Positions 1-8,350 of a stretch of DNA of 11,743 bases are shown here, piece after piece. Position numbers and translations under genes: made by a program. Source of the DNA: Sphingomonadaceae bacterium (GTDB lineage: Bacteria; Pseudomonadota; Alphaproteobacteria; Sphingomonadales; Sphingomonadaceae). The DNA lies in assembly GCA_009923795.1 (NCBI GenBank), contig RFSU01000054.1, positions 1-11,743 of the forward strand. Reading direction: 5' to 3'. Positions within the stretch are counted from its first letter, which is position 1; each line of letters opens with the position of its first letter. A model generated the notes under the pieces. That model was given only the letters and a program-made list of their open reading frames with translations. It searched no databases and was not told where the DNA came from.

Positions 1-1007
1 TTAAGCCCCGTATTTTCTTTCGGGTTCGCCGAAAGGGAGATCCGCTTGATAACAGGCGGGTCGCCAGCATTGGTCACAATGCCGGGCCGGAATTCCGGGT
101 GCTTGCTCGCAAAATCACCCACATCGAGCAATTTAGTCGTTTTCACCCGCGTACTCAGGCCATCGTGACAATCGGTGCAGAAACGCTGTGGCGTTGGCGG
201 TGAGGCGACCGCCCCTTCATGCTCCAAATGGCAGTCCACGCAGCTGTTTTCCGGACGGTTAAACATGCGCGATGTGGCGTTTAGAACAGCACGGAATGGA
301 TTGGGGGATCCCTTTGCCGCGCTCAGGCCATGGGCGTCTGCATGTTCCGGCATATCTTTGTGACAGGCAACGCAGCTGCTATCCCGAACAGATTCAAACG
401 CATTAACGTGACAGGCTTGGCAGTCATTGGCGAAGGAAGCATGGGCCAAGGAAATAGGCCCGGGCGACCAGCTTTGATCTGCATGAACGCTTCCACCGCG
501 GGTTTCTGCCATGTGAAAACTGGACCAAGTCCAAATGGGCCAAACGAGCAGTGTTGCAATGATCGTGATCACCAAGGCCCAAGCGGGCAGGCGCATTTTT
601 CCACCAACATTGCCGAGGGAAAAGACCTTCTTACTGTCCTTGGCTTCGCTTGAATCCGCAACCGCCGCTTTGCGCTCAATTCTGATTGAAACGTCGTCGC
701 CTGCGCAGCTGATGTTAAATTCATGACTGCCAAAATTCAGCACGCCGCCATCACCGCGCCCGAAACTGATTGTTGTCACGCTGCGGCCATTGGCCGTAAA
801 GGGTGCGCCGCCAATCGCCGTTATGGTCAGGCTACCGTCAGCTTCGGCCATTATGCGCGCATGATCCAGCGGCACGGCGACGTCCGTCAATGCAATGTCA
901 GAACCAGGGCTGCGTCCAACCGACAGTGTCGACTGATCATAGTCTTTCGAGCGAATGATTTCGCGGCCGTCGTTGGTGAAGCTGACGTTATGGACAATGA
1001 AGGTCAT
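1..1007 (-). CDS. FHA-like domain / membrane-anchored multiheme cytochrome c (3' end beyond window)
   Basis: This leftward gene starts at the ATG at 1007 and stays open to base 1, so 335 residues are visible and the C-terminus is missing. Residues 1-110 look like an FHA domain: G31-R32, H49 and N73-G74 sit at the usual conserved places, but the segment that normally reads V-S-R before the His reads V-P-L-D, so phosphothreonine binding is doubtful. One membrane helix follows (about 141-163), preceded by K137 and R139, which predicts N-terminus in and C-terminus out. The exported part has four CxxCH heme c motifs at C196, C212, C256 and C277, with extra His residues suited to bis-His ligation, as in class III/NapC-like cytochromes. 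The start lies 7 bases after the stop of the upstream gene and has only a weak ribosome site, suggesting translational coupling. Likely role: periplasmic electron carrier at the end of the chain encoded by the two genes before it. The T-T-A at bases 1-3 is not an in-frame stop. More hemes may lie outside the window. Confidence 0.88.
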   Translation of the reverse strand, partial: MTFIVHNVSFTNDGREIIRSKDYDQSTLSVGRSPGSDIALTDVAVPLDHARIMAEADGSLTITAIGGAPFTANGRSVTTISFGRGDGGVLNFGSHEFNISCAGDDVSIRIERKAAVADSSEAKDSKKVFSLGNVGGKMRLPAWALVITIIATLLVWPIWTWSSFHMAETRGGSVHADQSWSPGPISLAHASFANDCQACHVNAFESVRDSSCVACHKDMPEHADAHGLSAAKGSPNPFRAVLNATSRMFNRPENSCVDCHLEHEGAVASPPTPQRFCTDCHDGLSTRVKTTKLLDVGDFASKHPEFRPGIVTNAGDPPVIKRISLSANPKENTGL

Positions 1008-1014
1008 GAGCAGA

Positions 1015-1893
1015 TCACCAATAGAAGAACACGCTGACGACATGTGCCGTCAGGGCCGCAATTAATGCGAACGTCACCGGGACGTGGAAATAGAGCCAAA
1101 TTTCTAGCTGCGCCTTGAGCTGAAGATGACGCCGAATATTGCTGAGGGCCGCGACTTTTCGCGACAAGATTTGCGACGCGCGCACAAGATCGTCAGCGTT
1201 ATCCACAGAACGATCCTTTGCAGCTGCGCTGACTGTAACGAACGCCGCATGCGTTGGGCAGTCTGGATAGCTGTTGGTCAATCGTGCCAGAATTGACCCC
1301 TGAAAGGGATCATTACTCAAGGACTCCCCGATCAACGTCGCAAGTTCCATGCCCAAGGGCTGGGTTGCATCATGCAATTGTCGGTCAATGCTGCGCAAAT
1401 TGTCGAGCATTTCAGCCTGCGTCATATCGCCGCGATTAGCGCTGAGATGCTTGGGCAATATTGTATAGGCGCAAATGCCATAAATGCCGGAGACGATGAC
1501 GATCATCATCAGCACGTAAGCAAGCGTGTGTACGTTCCAGCCAAATTGAAAGGCGCAATGCAATGTGGCGACAATGATGAGTGACAACCCCAGCCACACA
1601 TGCGCGGAAACCCAGGATTTCAACGTCCATTGCCCCGGCTTGATCGACCGCTTTTTGTATCCAAGCAGCGCAAGCCAAAGGATGAGACCAGCCCCAATCG
1701 TGCCCAGTGTATAGCCATACCAGCTGCTGCCGCTGTGCCGTGGTTCAACATCAATGAGCGCGTAACTAAACAAGGCGAGGGCAGAGAGCGCCGCCGAAAT
1801 CTTCAGCCAGCGATAATCCGCATGTTTCAGGAAGGAGACATGGCTCGTCCCACCAAGACGCTTTTTGCTATTTCCAGAAAGTTGCGATGCCAT
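1015..1893 (-). CDS. Five-helix membrane protein, probable diheme cytochrome b subunit
   Basis: The 292-residue integral membrane protein has helices at about 31-49, 61-79, 95-114, 122-145 and 266-290. Helix 3 carries H98 and H112, and helix 5 carries H270 and H284. Both pairs are H-x13-H, the spacing used by bc1-type cytochrome b to hold two stacked hemes across the membrane, so I infer two b hemes. Basic residues in the N-terminus and in the loop after helix 2 (around 80-85) predict a cytoplasmic N-terminus and place the roughly 115-residue loop between helices 4 and 5 in the cytoplasm, where it could dock the ferredoxin domain of the upstream gene product. The ATG is 3 bases after the stop of the upstream gene, with a purine-rich AGAAGGG about 10 bases before it. 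I do not recognise a named family; a DmsC/NarI-like or ferric-reductase-like role is possible. The membrane electron-transfer role is inferred from the His pattern and the neighbours. Confidence 0.8.
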   Translation of the reverse strand: MASQLSGNSKKRLGGTSHVSFLKHADYRWLKISAALSALALFSYALIDVEPRHSGSSWYGYTLGTIGAGLILWLALLGYKKRSIKPGQWTLKSWVSAHVWLGLSLIIVATLHCAFQFGWNVHTLAYVLMMIVIVSGIYGICAYTILPKHLSANRGDMTQAEMLDNLRSIDRQLHDATQPLGMELATLIGESLSNDPFQGSILARLTNSYPDCPTHAAFVTVSAAAKDRSVDNADDLVRASQILSRKVAALSNIRRHLQLKAQLEIWLYFHVPVTFALIAALTAHVVSVFFYW

Positions 1894-1896
1894 GGG

Positions 1897-4338
1897 TTAA
1901 TCGCCCTTCTGCATCTGCGAAACGCTCAGGAACTGTTCCGGCGAAATGCGAATGGCCGCACCCGTGGGGCAGGCACGCACGCAACTTGGTCCGCCTTCAA
2001 GGCCAGAACACATGTCACACTTAATGGCCTTTTTAGGCGCTTCAGGATTTCCATGCTTTTTCGACCATTTGGCGCTGGGTTCACCGGGGCCGGGGCCTGT
2101 GCCGAAAAGGAGCCAATTGAGCAAAGGCGGCTTTTTGGGCGGAACCTTATCCATCCGGATTACGCCATAGGGGCAACCGCGTTGGCAATTGCCACAGCCA
2201 ATACAGGTGTCATCGATAAAGACTTCCCCATCAATCCCGCGATGGATCGCGTTCGGTGGGCAATCGGCCATGCAATGGGGATGCTCGCAATGCCTGCACG
2301 ACGTTGGCACATGCAGATGGGCATAGGTTTTGCCAGCCTCCCGATCCAATCGAGACAGGCCGTCATGGCTATCCGCGCAGGCCTTTTCACAGTTATCGCA
2401 CCCGACGCAGAGCTTTTCATCAATCAGCAGAACGTCGGTTGCTTCGCCAATCCCGTTCTCAACGAGGAAGCTCGCGACCGAAGAATACATGTCCGACACA
2501 TCGGAGAATGTGCTCTTCATTGTCTCGATATGGGCGTTCACATCCTTGCGCGTCGCCATATCGACCTTGAGCCGGTCCAGCAGCGCCGGATTGCGTTCTA
2601 ATAGGCCTCTAAAGGCATCGCCATTGAGCTTGATCACTTCTGACTTGACGGCCGCGCGGACTGTTGCCGTCCGGCGTCCGCCTTCGATCAAGGCCATTTC
2701 CCCGACATAGGAGCCAGCAGGAAGATAGGAGAGGAAGACAGCTTTGCCGCCAATGGTCCGTTCAACCACCATAGACCCGACGCGGATGACGTAGATATCA
2801 TAGCTTTCATCGCCTTCGCTGATGATCGCATCGCCAGCGCGCACGCTGATCGTCTCTGCGCTCTCAACAACATCGGCGATATCAGCGGGGCTCAACCCGG
2901 CTTTGAAAAGCTGGAGCAGCTGACGCTCAATTGAGACACGAGTGACGGCACGCTTCACGGTCGGCACGGTGGCAATCAGCTTGAGCGCGCCTGTGCGCGG
3001 AATTTCCATCAGGATGCTGTCTTCAGCAGCCACAACGGTTGCCCCACGTTTACGTCCGGAAATCAGGCCGACTTCGCCAAACATCGCGCCTGTCCCGATG
3101 GGAACAATGATGGAAGAATCCGTCGGGCTCACCTGAACATGAACGGAGCCCTGAGCGACGTTGAAGAGCGAGGAACCCGGCGCACCACGTTCAAAAACAA
3201 CATCGCCCTTACGAACAAAGCTGACATCGCTGTCGAGCGTAAACTCACGCATTTGCAAGGGCGTGAGTTCGCGCAATATGTCAATTTGTGTGCGCAACAG
3301 ATCAAGCCATTCATCAACCGACCTTTTGCCCGGCAACGTGCGGAATTTGGCTTCCAGAATTGGCTCGTCCGCAGGTTTTAGATCCACATTCCCATTGATG
3401 AACTCAACGACGTCATAGCCTTGGTTCATGCAATGCTTGATGAGCGGATAGCCAGCGAGCGCTCCAATGACGAAGATACCTGCCGCTGTCGATTCAAACA
3501 CGGGGGAAAGGATCGGGAAGGCTTCCCTGTCCTTACTGCTAAACTCGATCCCGCAGCTTTCGACAAAGCCGCGGGGAGGGGCAGAGCCCATGCGGGCGAT
3601 GATCCGGTTGCACGGAATGCGCAGTTCCCCATCGCGCGTGTCGAGGACAATATGGTCTGCCTCAATGCGGTTGGTTGATGTTTCGGTAAAAATCGTGACC
3701 CGGCCTTCTTCGGCTGCCGCCGTCAGGGCTTTGACATTCGCATCCTTCGCCCGACTGAAATCGGCGGACCGATTGACGATCGAAACGACGTTGCGCTGTT
3801 CTGGATCGGCAGCGAGGCCGAGGGCATTTTCAATGCCTGCGTCTCCAGCACCGACAACCGTAATATGCTCATCCAAAATCGCAGTTGGATCATCCAGCTG
3901 ATATTCAACATGGGGCAGATCACCGCCGGGGCAGCGCATCAAATTGGGGTTGCCTTGGGTGCCAATGGCAAGAATGACGGCTTCGGCGTTGATGGTGTCT
4001 CCATCCGCCAGTTTCAGCTCAAATTTGCCGGGGCCACCTGTAATGGCTGTGACTTCGGAACGATAGCGGACAAGAACATTCTGGCTGGCGGCTTGATCAT
4101 TCCAAGTCTGGAGGATCTTCTCGCGCTTTCCGGCATCAAAATCCATGTCCGAGCGGAGCACCAGCTGGCTGGGCGTCGCCATGACATGCTTGCCCTTTTG
4201 ATACCGGAAAATGGTGTCAGACAAATGGTCTGTCTTTTCCAAAAGTATATGGGCCATGCCGAGTTGCGCTGCACGTGCAGCCGCACTCAATCCCGCCGGT
4301 CCCGAACCGACAATTGCCACCCTATAGGTGCTTGTCAC
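1897..4338 (-). CDS. FAD/NAD(P)H oxidoreductase with two cNMP-binding domains and a four-cluster [4Fe-4S] ferredoxin domain
   Basis: The 813-residue protein has no signal peptide or membrane helix, so it should be cytoplasmic. Residues 1-320 form a thioredoxin-reductase-like flavoprotein: FAD-binding GxGxxG at G11-G16, a second dinucleotide site at G163-G168 followed by R190 and R196 (suggesting NADPH), and a third FAD motif near 285-315. There is no CxxC, so it is not a disulfide reductase of the classic type. Two cyclic-nucleotide-binding domains follow (about 362-475 and 480-600). Their phosphate-binding cassettes keep Glu and Arg: E422/R431 and E547/R556. The C-terminus resembles DmsB/NrfC/HybA electron-transfer subunits, with cysteine quartets at 644-654, 681-693, 712-722 and 774-790. 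The start is a GTG at 4338 with a G-rich ribosome site at about 4345-4350. It is the first gene of the unit, followed at once by the cytochrome b-like and cytochrome c genes. Likely role: oxidise NAD(P)H and pass electrons to the membrane subunit, with activity possibly gated by a cyclic nucleotide. The real donor, ligand and acceptor are unknown. Confidence 0.9.
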   Translation of the reverse strand: MTSTYRVAIVGSGPAGLSAAARAAQLGMAHILLEKTDHLSDTIFRYQKGKHVMATPSQLVLRSDMDFDAGKREKILQTWNDQAASQNVLVRYRSEVTAITGGPGKFELKLADGDTINAEAVILAIGTQGNPNLMRCPGGDLPHVEYQLDDPTAILDEHITVVGAGDAGIENALGLAADPEQRNVVSIVNRSADFSRAKDANVKALTAAAEEGRVTIFTETSTNRIEADHIVLDTRDGELRIPCNRIIARMGSAPPRGFVESCGIEFSSKDREAFPILSPVFESTAAGIFVIGALAGYPLIKHCMNQGYDVVEFINGNVDLKPADEPILEAKFRTLPGKRSVDEWLDLLRTQIDILRELTPLQMREFTLDSDVSFVRKGDVVFERGAPGSSLFNVAQGSVHVQVSPTDSSIIVPIGTGAMFGEVGLISGRKRGATVVAAEDSILMEIPRTGALKLIATVPTVKRAVTRVSIERQLLQLFKAGLSPADIADVVESAETISVRAGDAIISEGDESYDIYVIRVGSMVVERTIGGKAVFLSYLPAGSYVGEMALIEGGRRTATVRAAVKSEVIKLNGDAFRGLLERNPALLDRLKVDMATRKDVNAHIETMKSTFSDVSDMYSSVASFLVENGIGEATDVLLIDEKLCVGCDNCEKACADSHDGLSRLDREAGKTYAHLHVPTSCRHCEHPHCMADCPPNAIHRGIDGEVFIDDTCIGCGNCQRGCPYGVIRMDKVPPKKPPLLNWLLFGTGPGPGEPSAKWSKKHGNPEAPKKAIKCDMCSGLEGGPSCVRACPTGAAIRISPEQFLSVSQMQKGD

Positions 4339-4391
4339 GTTAATGCCCCCCGCTAAGCCGCACGCCCCCGCTGCGTGACTTAAAAAAAGTC

Positions 4392-4408
4392 GTAAATAAA
4401 ATATTTAC
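4392..4408. promoter_or_regulatory. Perfect 17-base palindrome in the divergent promoter region
   Basis: GTAAATA (4392-4398) and TATTTAC (4402-4408) form exact inverted arms around AAA. The element sits in the A+T-rich middle of the 141-base gap between the redox unit and the TPR gene, so a bound protein could control both. On the leftward strand a weak promoter match (GCGACA at 4426-4421, 17-base spacer, TATTTT at 4403-4398) would put the -10 box inside the palindrome. A second dyad, TGTCGC at 4421-4426 with GCGACA at 4449-4454, lies nearer the TPR gene. The palindrome does not match the FNR/NnrR (TTGAT-N4-ATCAA) pattern. Operator function is inferred only. Confidence 0.4.
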
Positions 4409-4479
4409 CTCTTTTTATGTTGTCGCACAGTCTATTAGGGAAGCGCAAGCGACATAGCCCCGTGGGCATAGGAGTATAA

Positions 4480-5403
4480 ATGCCAAAGAGATTTGAAATT
4501 CAGTCAAAGCACATCCTAATTGGCTCGATATGCGTTGCCGTCGCCGCAGTCTCTTGGTCGATTGTTCGATCAAATGGCGCAAATAGCCCGATTGCGGCCA
4601 CTGAAACGCAGGCTCCGGGCAAGGATGTTGAGAAGTCTATCGCCGCCTTAGAACAAAAACTTGCTCAGAACCCCAACGATGCGGATGGCTGGCGCATGCT
4701 TGGATGGTCACGCTTCAACATAGGAGACTATTCAAAGGCCGCTGAAGCTTATCGAAACGCAACAAAAATAGCCCCCGACAATGGTGACTATTGGTCGAGC
4801 TTGGGTGAGTCGCTCGTTCAAGACGCGACTGGCCCATTCGAACAAGAGGCTGTCGCGGCTTTCCGCAAGGCGCTTACGATCGACCCGAAAGATCCCCGAG
4901 CACGCTATTTCCTTGGCGTTCAAAAGGATCTTGTGGGGGACAGTCAGGGCGCGATTAATGATTGGATTGCGCTGTTAAACGACACCCCGAAAGGCGCGCC
5001 TTGGGAACAGGGGGTGCGCGACACGATTGCGAAGGTCGCCGCCGAACATAAGATCGATGTGTCCGGGCGCATGGCTGCATCAGCGCCAACCACATTACCA
5101 AGCTCCCCAGCGACGGATGCTATTCCCGGGCCCTCAGCATCGCAATTGGCGCAGGCCTCCTCGCTCCCGCCAAGCCAGCAGGCAACAATGGTCAATGAAA
5201 TGGTCAATGGGCTGGAGCGCAAATTGGCCGCCGATGGCCGCAATGAGGCTGGCTGGTTGCGCCTGATGCGCGCACGCATGGTGATGGGCCAAAAGGATAA
5301 AGCCAAGCAGGCCAGAGACAATGCGTTGCAAATCTTCAGTGCTGATAAGGGCGCTGTTGGTCGGATCAAGGCGGCTTCCGACACACTCGGCATTCCGAAA
5401 TAA
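4480..5403 (+). CDS. Membrane-anchored TPR protein, CcmI/CycH/NrfG-like cytochrome c biogenesis factor
   Basis: The 307-residue protein has one N-terminal membrane helix (about 11-29) and a soluble periplasmic part. Tetratricopeptide repeats run from about 51 to 165 and match the CcmI C-terminal/NrfG type, whose members bind the apocytochrome tail and present it to the heme-ligation machinery. A Pro/Ser/Ala-rich linker (about 200-235) leads to a second short TPR-like unit (about 238-290). Classic CcmI has two N-terminal helices, so this is a shorter variant. The ATG has a good GGAG ribosome site (about 4469-4473). It is divergent from the multiheme cytochrome unit, 141 bases away, which suggests a dedicated role in maturing that cytochrome. 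No other ccm gene is visible. The family call is firm; the specific client is inferred. Confidence 0.8.
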   Translation: MPKRFEIQSKHILIGSICVAVAAVSWSIVRSNGANSPIAATETQAPGKDVEKSIAALEQKLAQNPNDADGWRMLGWSRFNIGDYSKAAEAYRNATKIAPDNGDYWSSLGESLVQDATGPFEQEAVAAFRKALTIDPKDPRARYFLGVQKDLVGDSQGAINDWIALLNDTPKGAPWEQGVRDTIAKVAAEHKIDVSGRMAASAPTTLPSSPATDAIPGPSASQLAQASSLPPSQQATMVNEMVNGLERKLAADGRNEAGWLRLMRARMVMGQKDKAKQARDNALQIFSADKGAVGRIKAASDTLGIPK

Positions 5404-5409
5404 AAAAAA

Positions 5410-5426
5410 GGCGCCTCAAGGGCGCC
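5410..5426 (-). terminator. Hairpin with T-run on the leftward strand (gdhA terminator)
   Basis: GGCGCC at 5410-5415 and at 5421-5426 pair around a 5-base loop. Bases 5402-5409 are all A on the top strand, so leftward RNA would have the stem followed by eight U. It starts 7 bases after the stop codon of the TPR gene and backs up the stronger shared terminator at 5441-5468. Confidence 0.65.
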
Positions 5427-5440
5427 CGTTCAAAAAAAGA

Positions 5441-5468
5441 GGGGCCGTCCGAGCGTTCGGACGGCCCC
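5441..5468. terminator. Strong bidirectional terminator between convergent genes
   Basis: A perfect 12-base G+C-rich stem (5441-5452 with 5457-5468) closes a GCGT loop. A-run 5432-5438 on one side and T-run 5469-5474 on the other give a U-tract for both directions. It lies between the convergent TPR gene and the glutamate dehydrogenase gene, 14 bases before the stop of the latter. Confidence 0.92.
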
Positions 5469-5482
5469 TTTTTTGGGTTTGC

Positions 5483-6838
<1,356 letters not shown>

Positions 6839-6888
6839 TTTACTTTCCCCTCAAAAAAATACGTAATTTCAGAAACATCATGCCAATA

Positions 6889-8325
6889 TCAGGCGGATTT
6901 CCGACGGATCACAAGGTTCCGGATTTCCGTCATGTCCTCCATGGCAAAACGCACGCCTTCGCGGCCGATGCCGGAATCCTTCACGCCGCCATAGGGCATG
7001 TTATCCACGCGGTAGCTGGGCACATCATTGACCACGACACCGCCCACATCCAGATCATCCCAAGCATCCAAGATCTTGAAGATGTCGCGCGTGAAAATGC
7101 CCGCCTGCAAACCAAACTTAGAGTCATTGCAGATATGCAGAGCCTCATCCCAACTGCCAAAGCGGACCAGGAAGGCGACGGGACCAAAAGCCTCTTCCCG
7201 GTTCAGCTTTGTTTCGGGATCGACATTCTCCAGCAAGGTCGCTTCGAGCATTGCGCCGGTGCGCTGACCACCGCAGAGCAGCTTTGCGCCCTTTCCAATG
7301 GCTTCTTCGATCCAGTTTTCGAGGCGTGCCGCTTCCTTCACGTCGATCATCGGGCCTACAAAGGTTTTCTCATCATGCGGGCTGCCCGCAATCAGAGTTG
7401 ACGTCTTGGCCACCAGCTTTGCCTTAAAGGCATCATAGACATCATCGTGCACAAGAATGCGCTGCACCCCAATGCAGGATTGCCCCGATTGGTAAAATGC
7501 GCCGAAAACAGTGCGGTCTACGGCATCGTCAAGATCAGCATCGGCATCAATGATAACCGCTGCATTGCCGCCGAGTTCGAGCACGACTTTCTTCTTGCCC
7601 GATTTTGCCTTGAGGTCCCAACCCACATCGGGCGATCCCGTGAAGGACAGTAGCTTCAGGCGATCATCCACCGTGAACAAATCTGCCCCGTCCCGCGTTG
7701 CGGGGAGGATGGAAAAAGCGCCCTTGGGCAAATTCGTTTCCGCCAGAATTTCGCCCATGATGATGGCGCCCAACGGCGTTCGGCTGGCCGGCTTCATCAC
7801 GAAGGGGCAGCCAACGGCGAGGGCAGGGGCGATCTTATGGGCTGCCAGGTTCAACGGAAAGTTAAACGGCGAGATGAAGGAGCAGGGGCCAATGGGGACC
7901 CGTTTCCAAATCCCCTGATAGCCACGTGCACGTGGGCTGATGTCCAGCGGCTGGACTTCGCCCGTCATCCGCACGGATTCTTCGGCGGCGATCCGGAATG
8001 TGTCGATCAATCGGCCCACTTCCCCGCGGGAGTCATTAATCGGCTTTCCGGCCTCAACGCACAGCGCATAAGCCAGTTCATCTTTGCGTTCGATGAAACG
8101 ATCGACGCAATGCTGGAGAACATCACGACGTTCATAACTGGCCATACGCGCCATAGGTTGCGCAGCCTCAACCGCCGCCGCAATAGCCGCGTCGATCATC
8201 TTTGCATCCGCAAGCGCAACCCGGGTCGCCACTTCACCCGTGAACTTGTCGGTGACCGCAAGGTCGGTATTGGGCTGTAGAGCCTCATTCGCCAGGTAAA
8301 GCGGATAGGTATCCCGAAGCTTCAT
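6889..8325 (-). CDS. NAD(P)-dependent aldehyde dehydrogenase (ALDH superfamily), substrate unknown
   Basis: The 478-residue protein has the full ALDH fold and oxidises an aldehyde to a carboxylate, or to an acyl derivative, with NAD(P). Key residues are present: oxyanion N155, cofactor-contacting K178, FTGS at 228-231, general base E250 in LELGGN, nucleophile C284 in GQSCIG, and the E378/F380 cofactor-site pair. Its motifs look closest to the lactaldehyde / phosphonoacetaldehyde / sulfolactaldehyde / non-phosphorylating glyceraldehyde-3-phosphate dehydrogenase part of the superfamily, but the substrate cannot be read from sequence alone. The ATG has an AAGGA ribosome site about 10 bases upstream. 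It begins 25 bases after the acetolactate-synthase-like gene, so the two are surely cotranscribed. An aldehyde made or consumed by the upstream thiamine-diphosphate enzyme is a reasonable guess for its substrate. Confidence 0.9.
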   Translation of the reverse strand: MKLRDTYPLYLANEALQPNTDLAVTDKFTGEVATRVALADAKMIDAAIAAAVEAAQPMARMASYERRDVLQHCVDRFIERKDELAYALCVEAGKPINDSRGEVGRLIDTFRIAAEESVRMTGEVQPLDISPRARGYQGIWKRVPIGPCSFISPFNFPLNLAAHKIAPALAVGCPFVMKPASRTPLGAIIMGEILAETNLPKGAFSILPATRDGADLFTVDDRLKLLSFTGSPDVGWDLKAKSGKKKVVLELGGNAAVIIDADADLDDAVDRTVFGAFYQSGQSCIGVQRILVHDDVYDAFKAKLVAKTSTLIAGSPHDEKTFVGPMIDVKEAARLENWIEEAIGKGAKLLCGGQRTGAMLEATLLENVDPETKLNREEAFGPVAFLVRFGSWDEALHICNDSKFGLQAGIFTRDIFKILDAWDDLDVGGVVVNDVPSYRVDNMPYGGVKDSGIGREGVRFAMEDMTEIRNLVIRRKSA

Positions 8326-8350
8326 CGCAGTCGTCCTTATGATCAGCCGC

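Noticed and set aside
1..3. Apparent TAA stop of the cytochrome gene at the window edge
   Set aside because: Codon phase from the ATG at 1007 puts the last full codon at 5-3, so the T-T-A is out of frame and the gene continues outside.
323..559. Leftward 78-codon frame within the multiheme cytochrome region
   Set aside because: It is out of frame with the CxxCH-encoding gene that spans 1-1007 and has no recognisable protein features.
1600..2601. Long rightward open frame of 333 codons
   Set aside because: It lies opposite the well-supported membrane and flavoprotein genes, has no domain and is an antisense shadow of their codon bias.
1897..4338. Possible annotation as thioredoxin reductase or as a Crp-type regulator
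   Set aside because: There is no CxxC redox pair in the flavin domain and no helix-turn-helix after the cNMP-binding domains.
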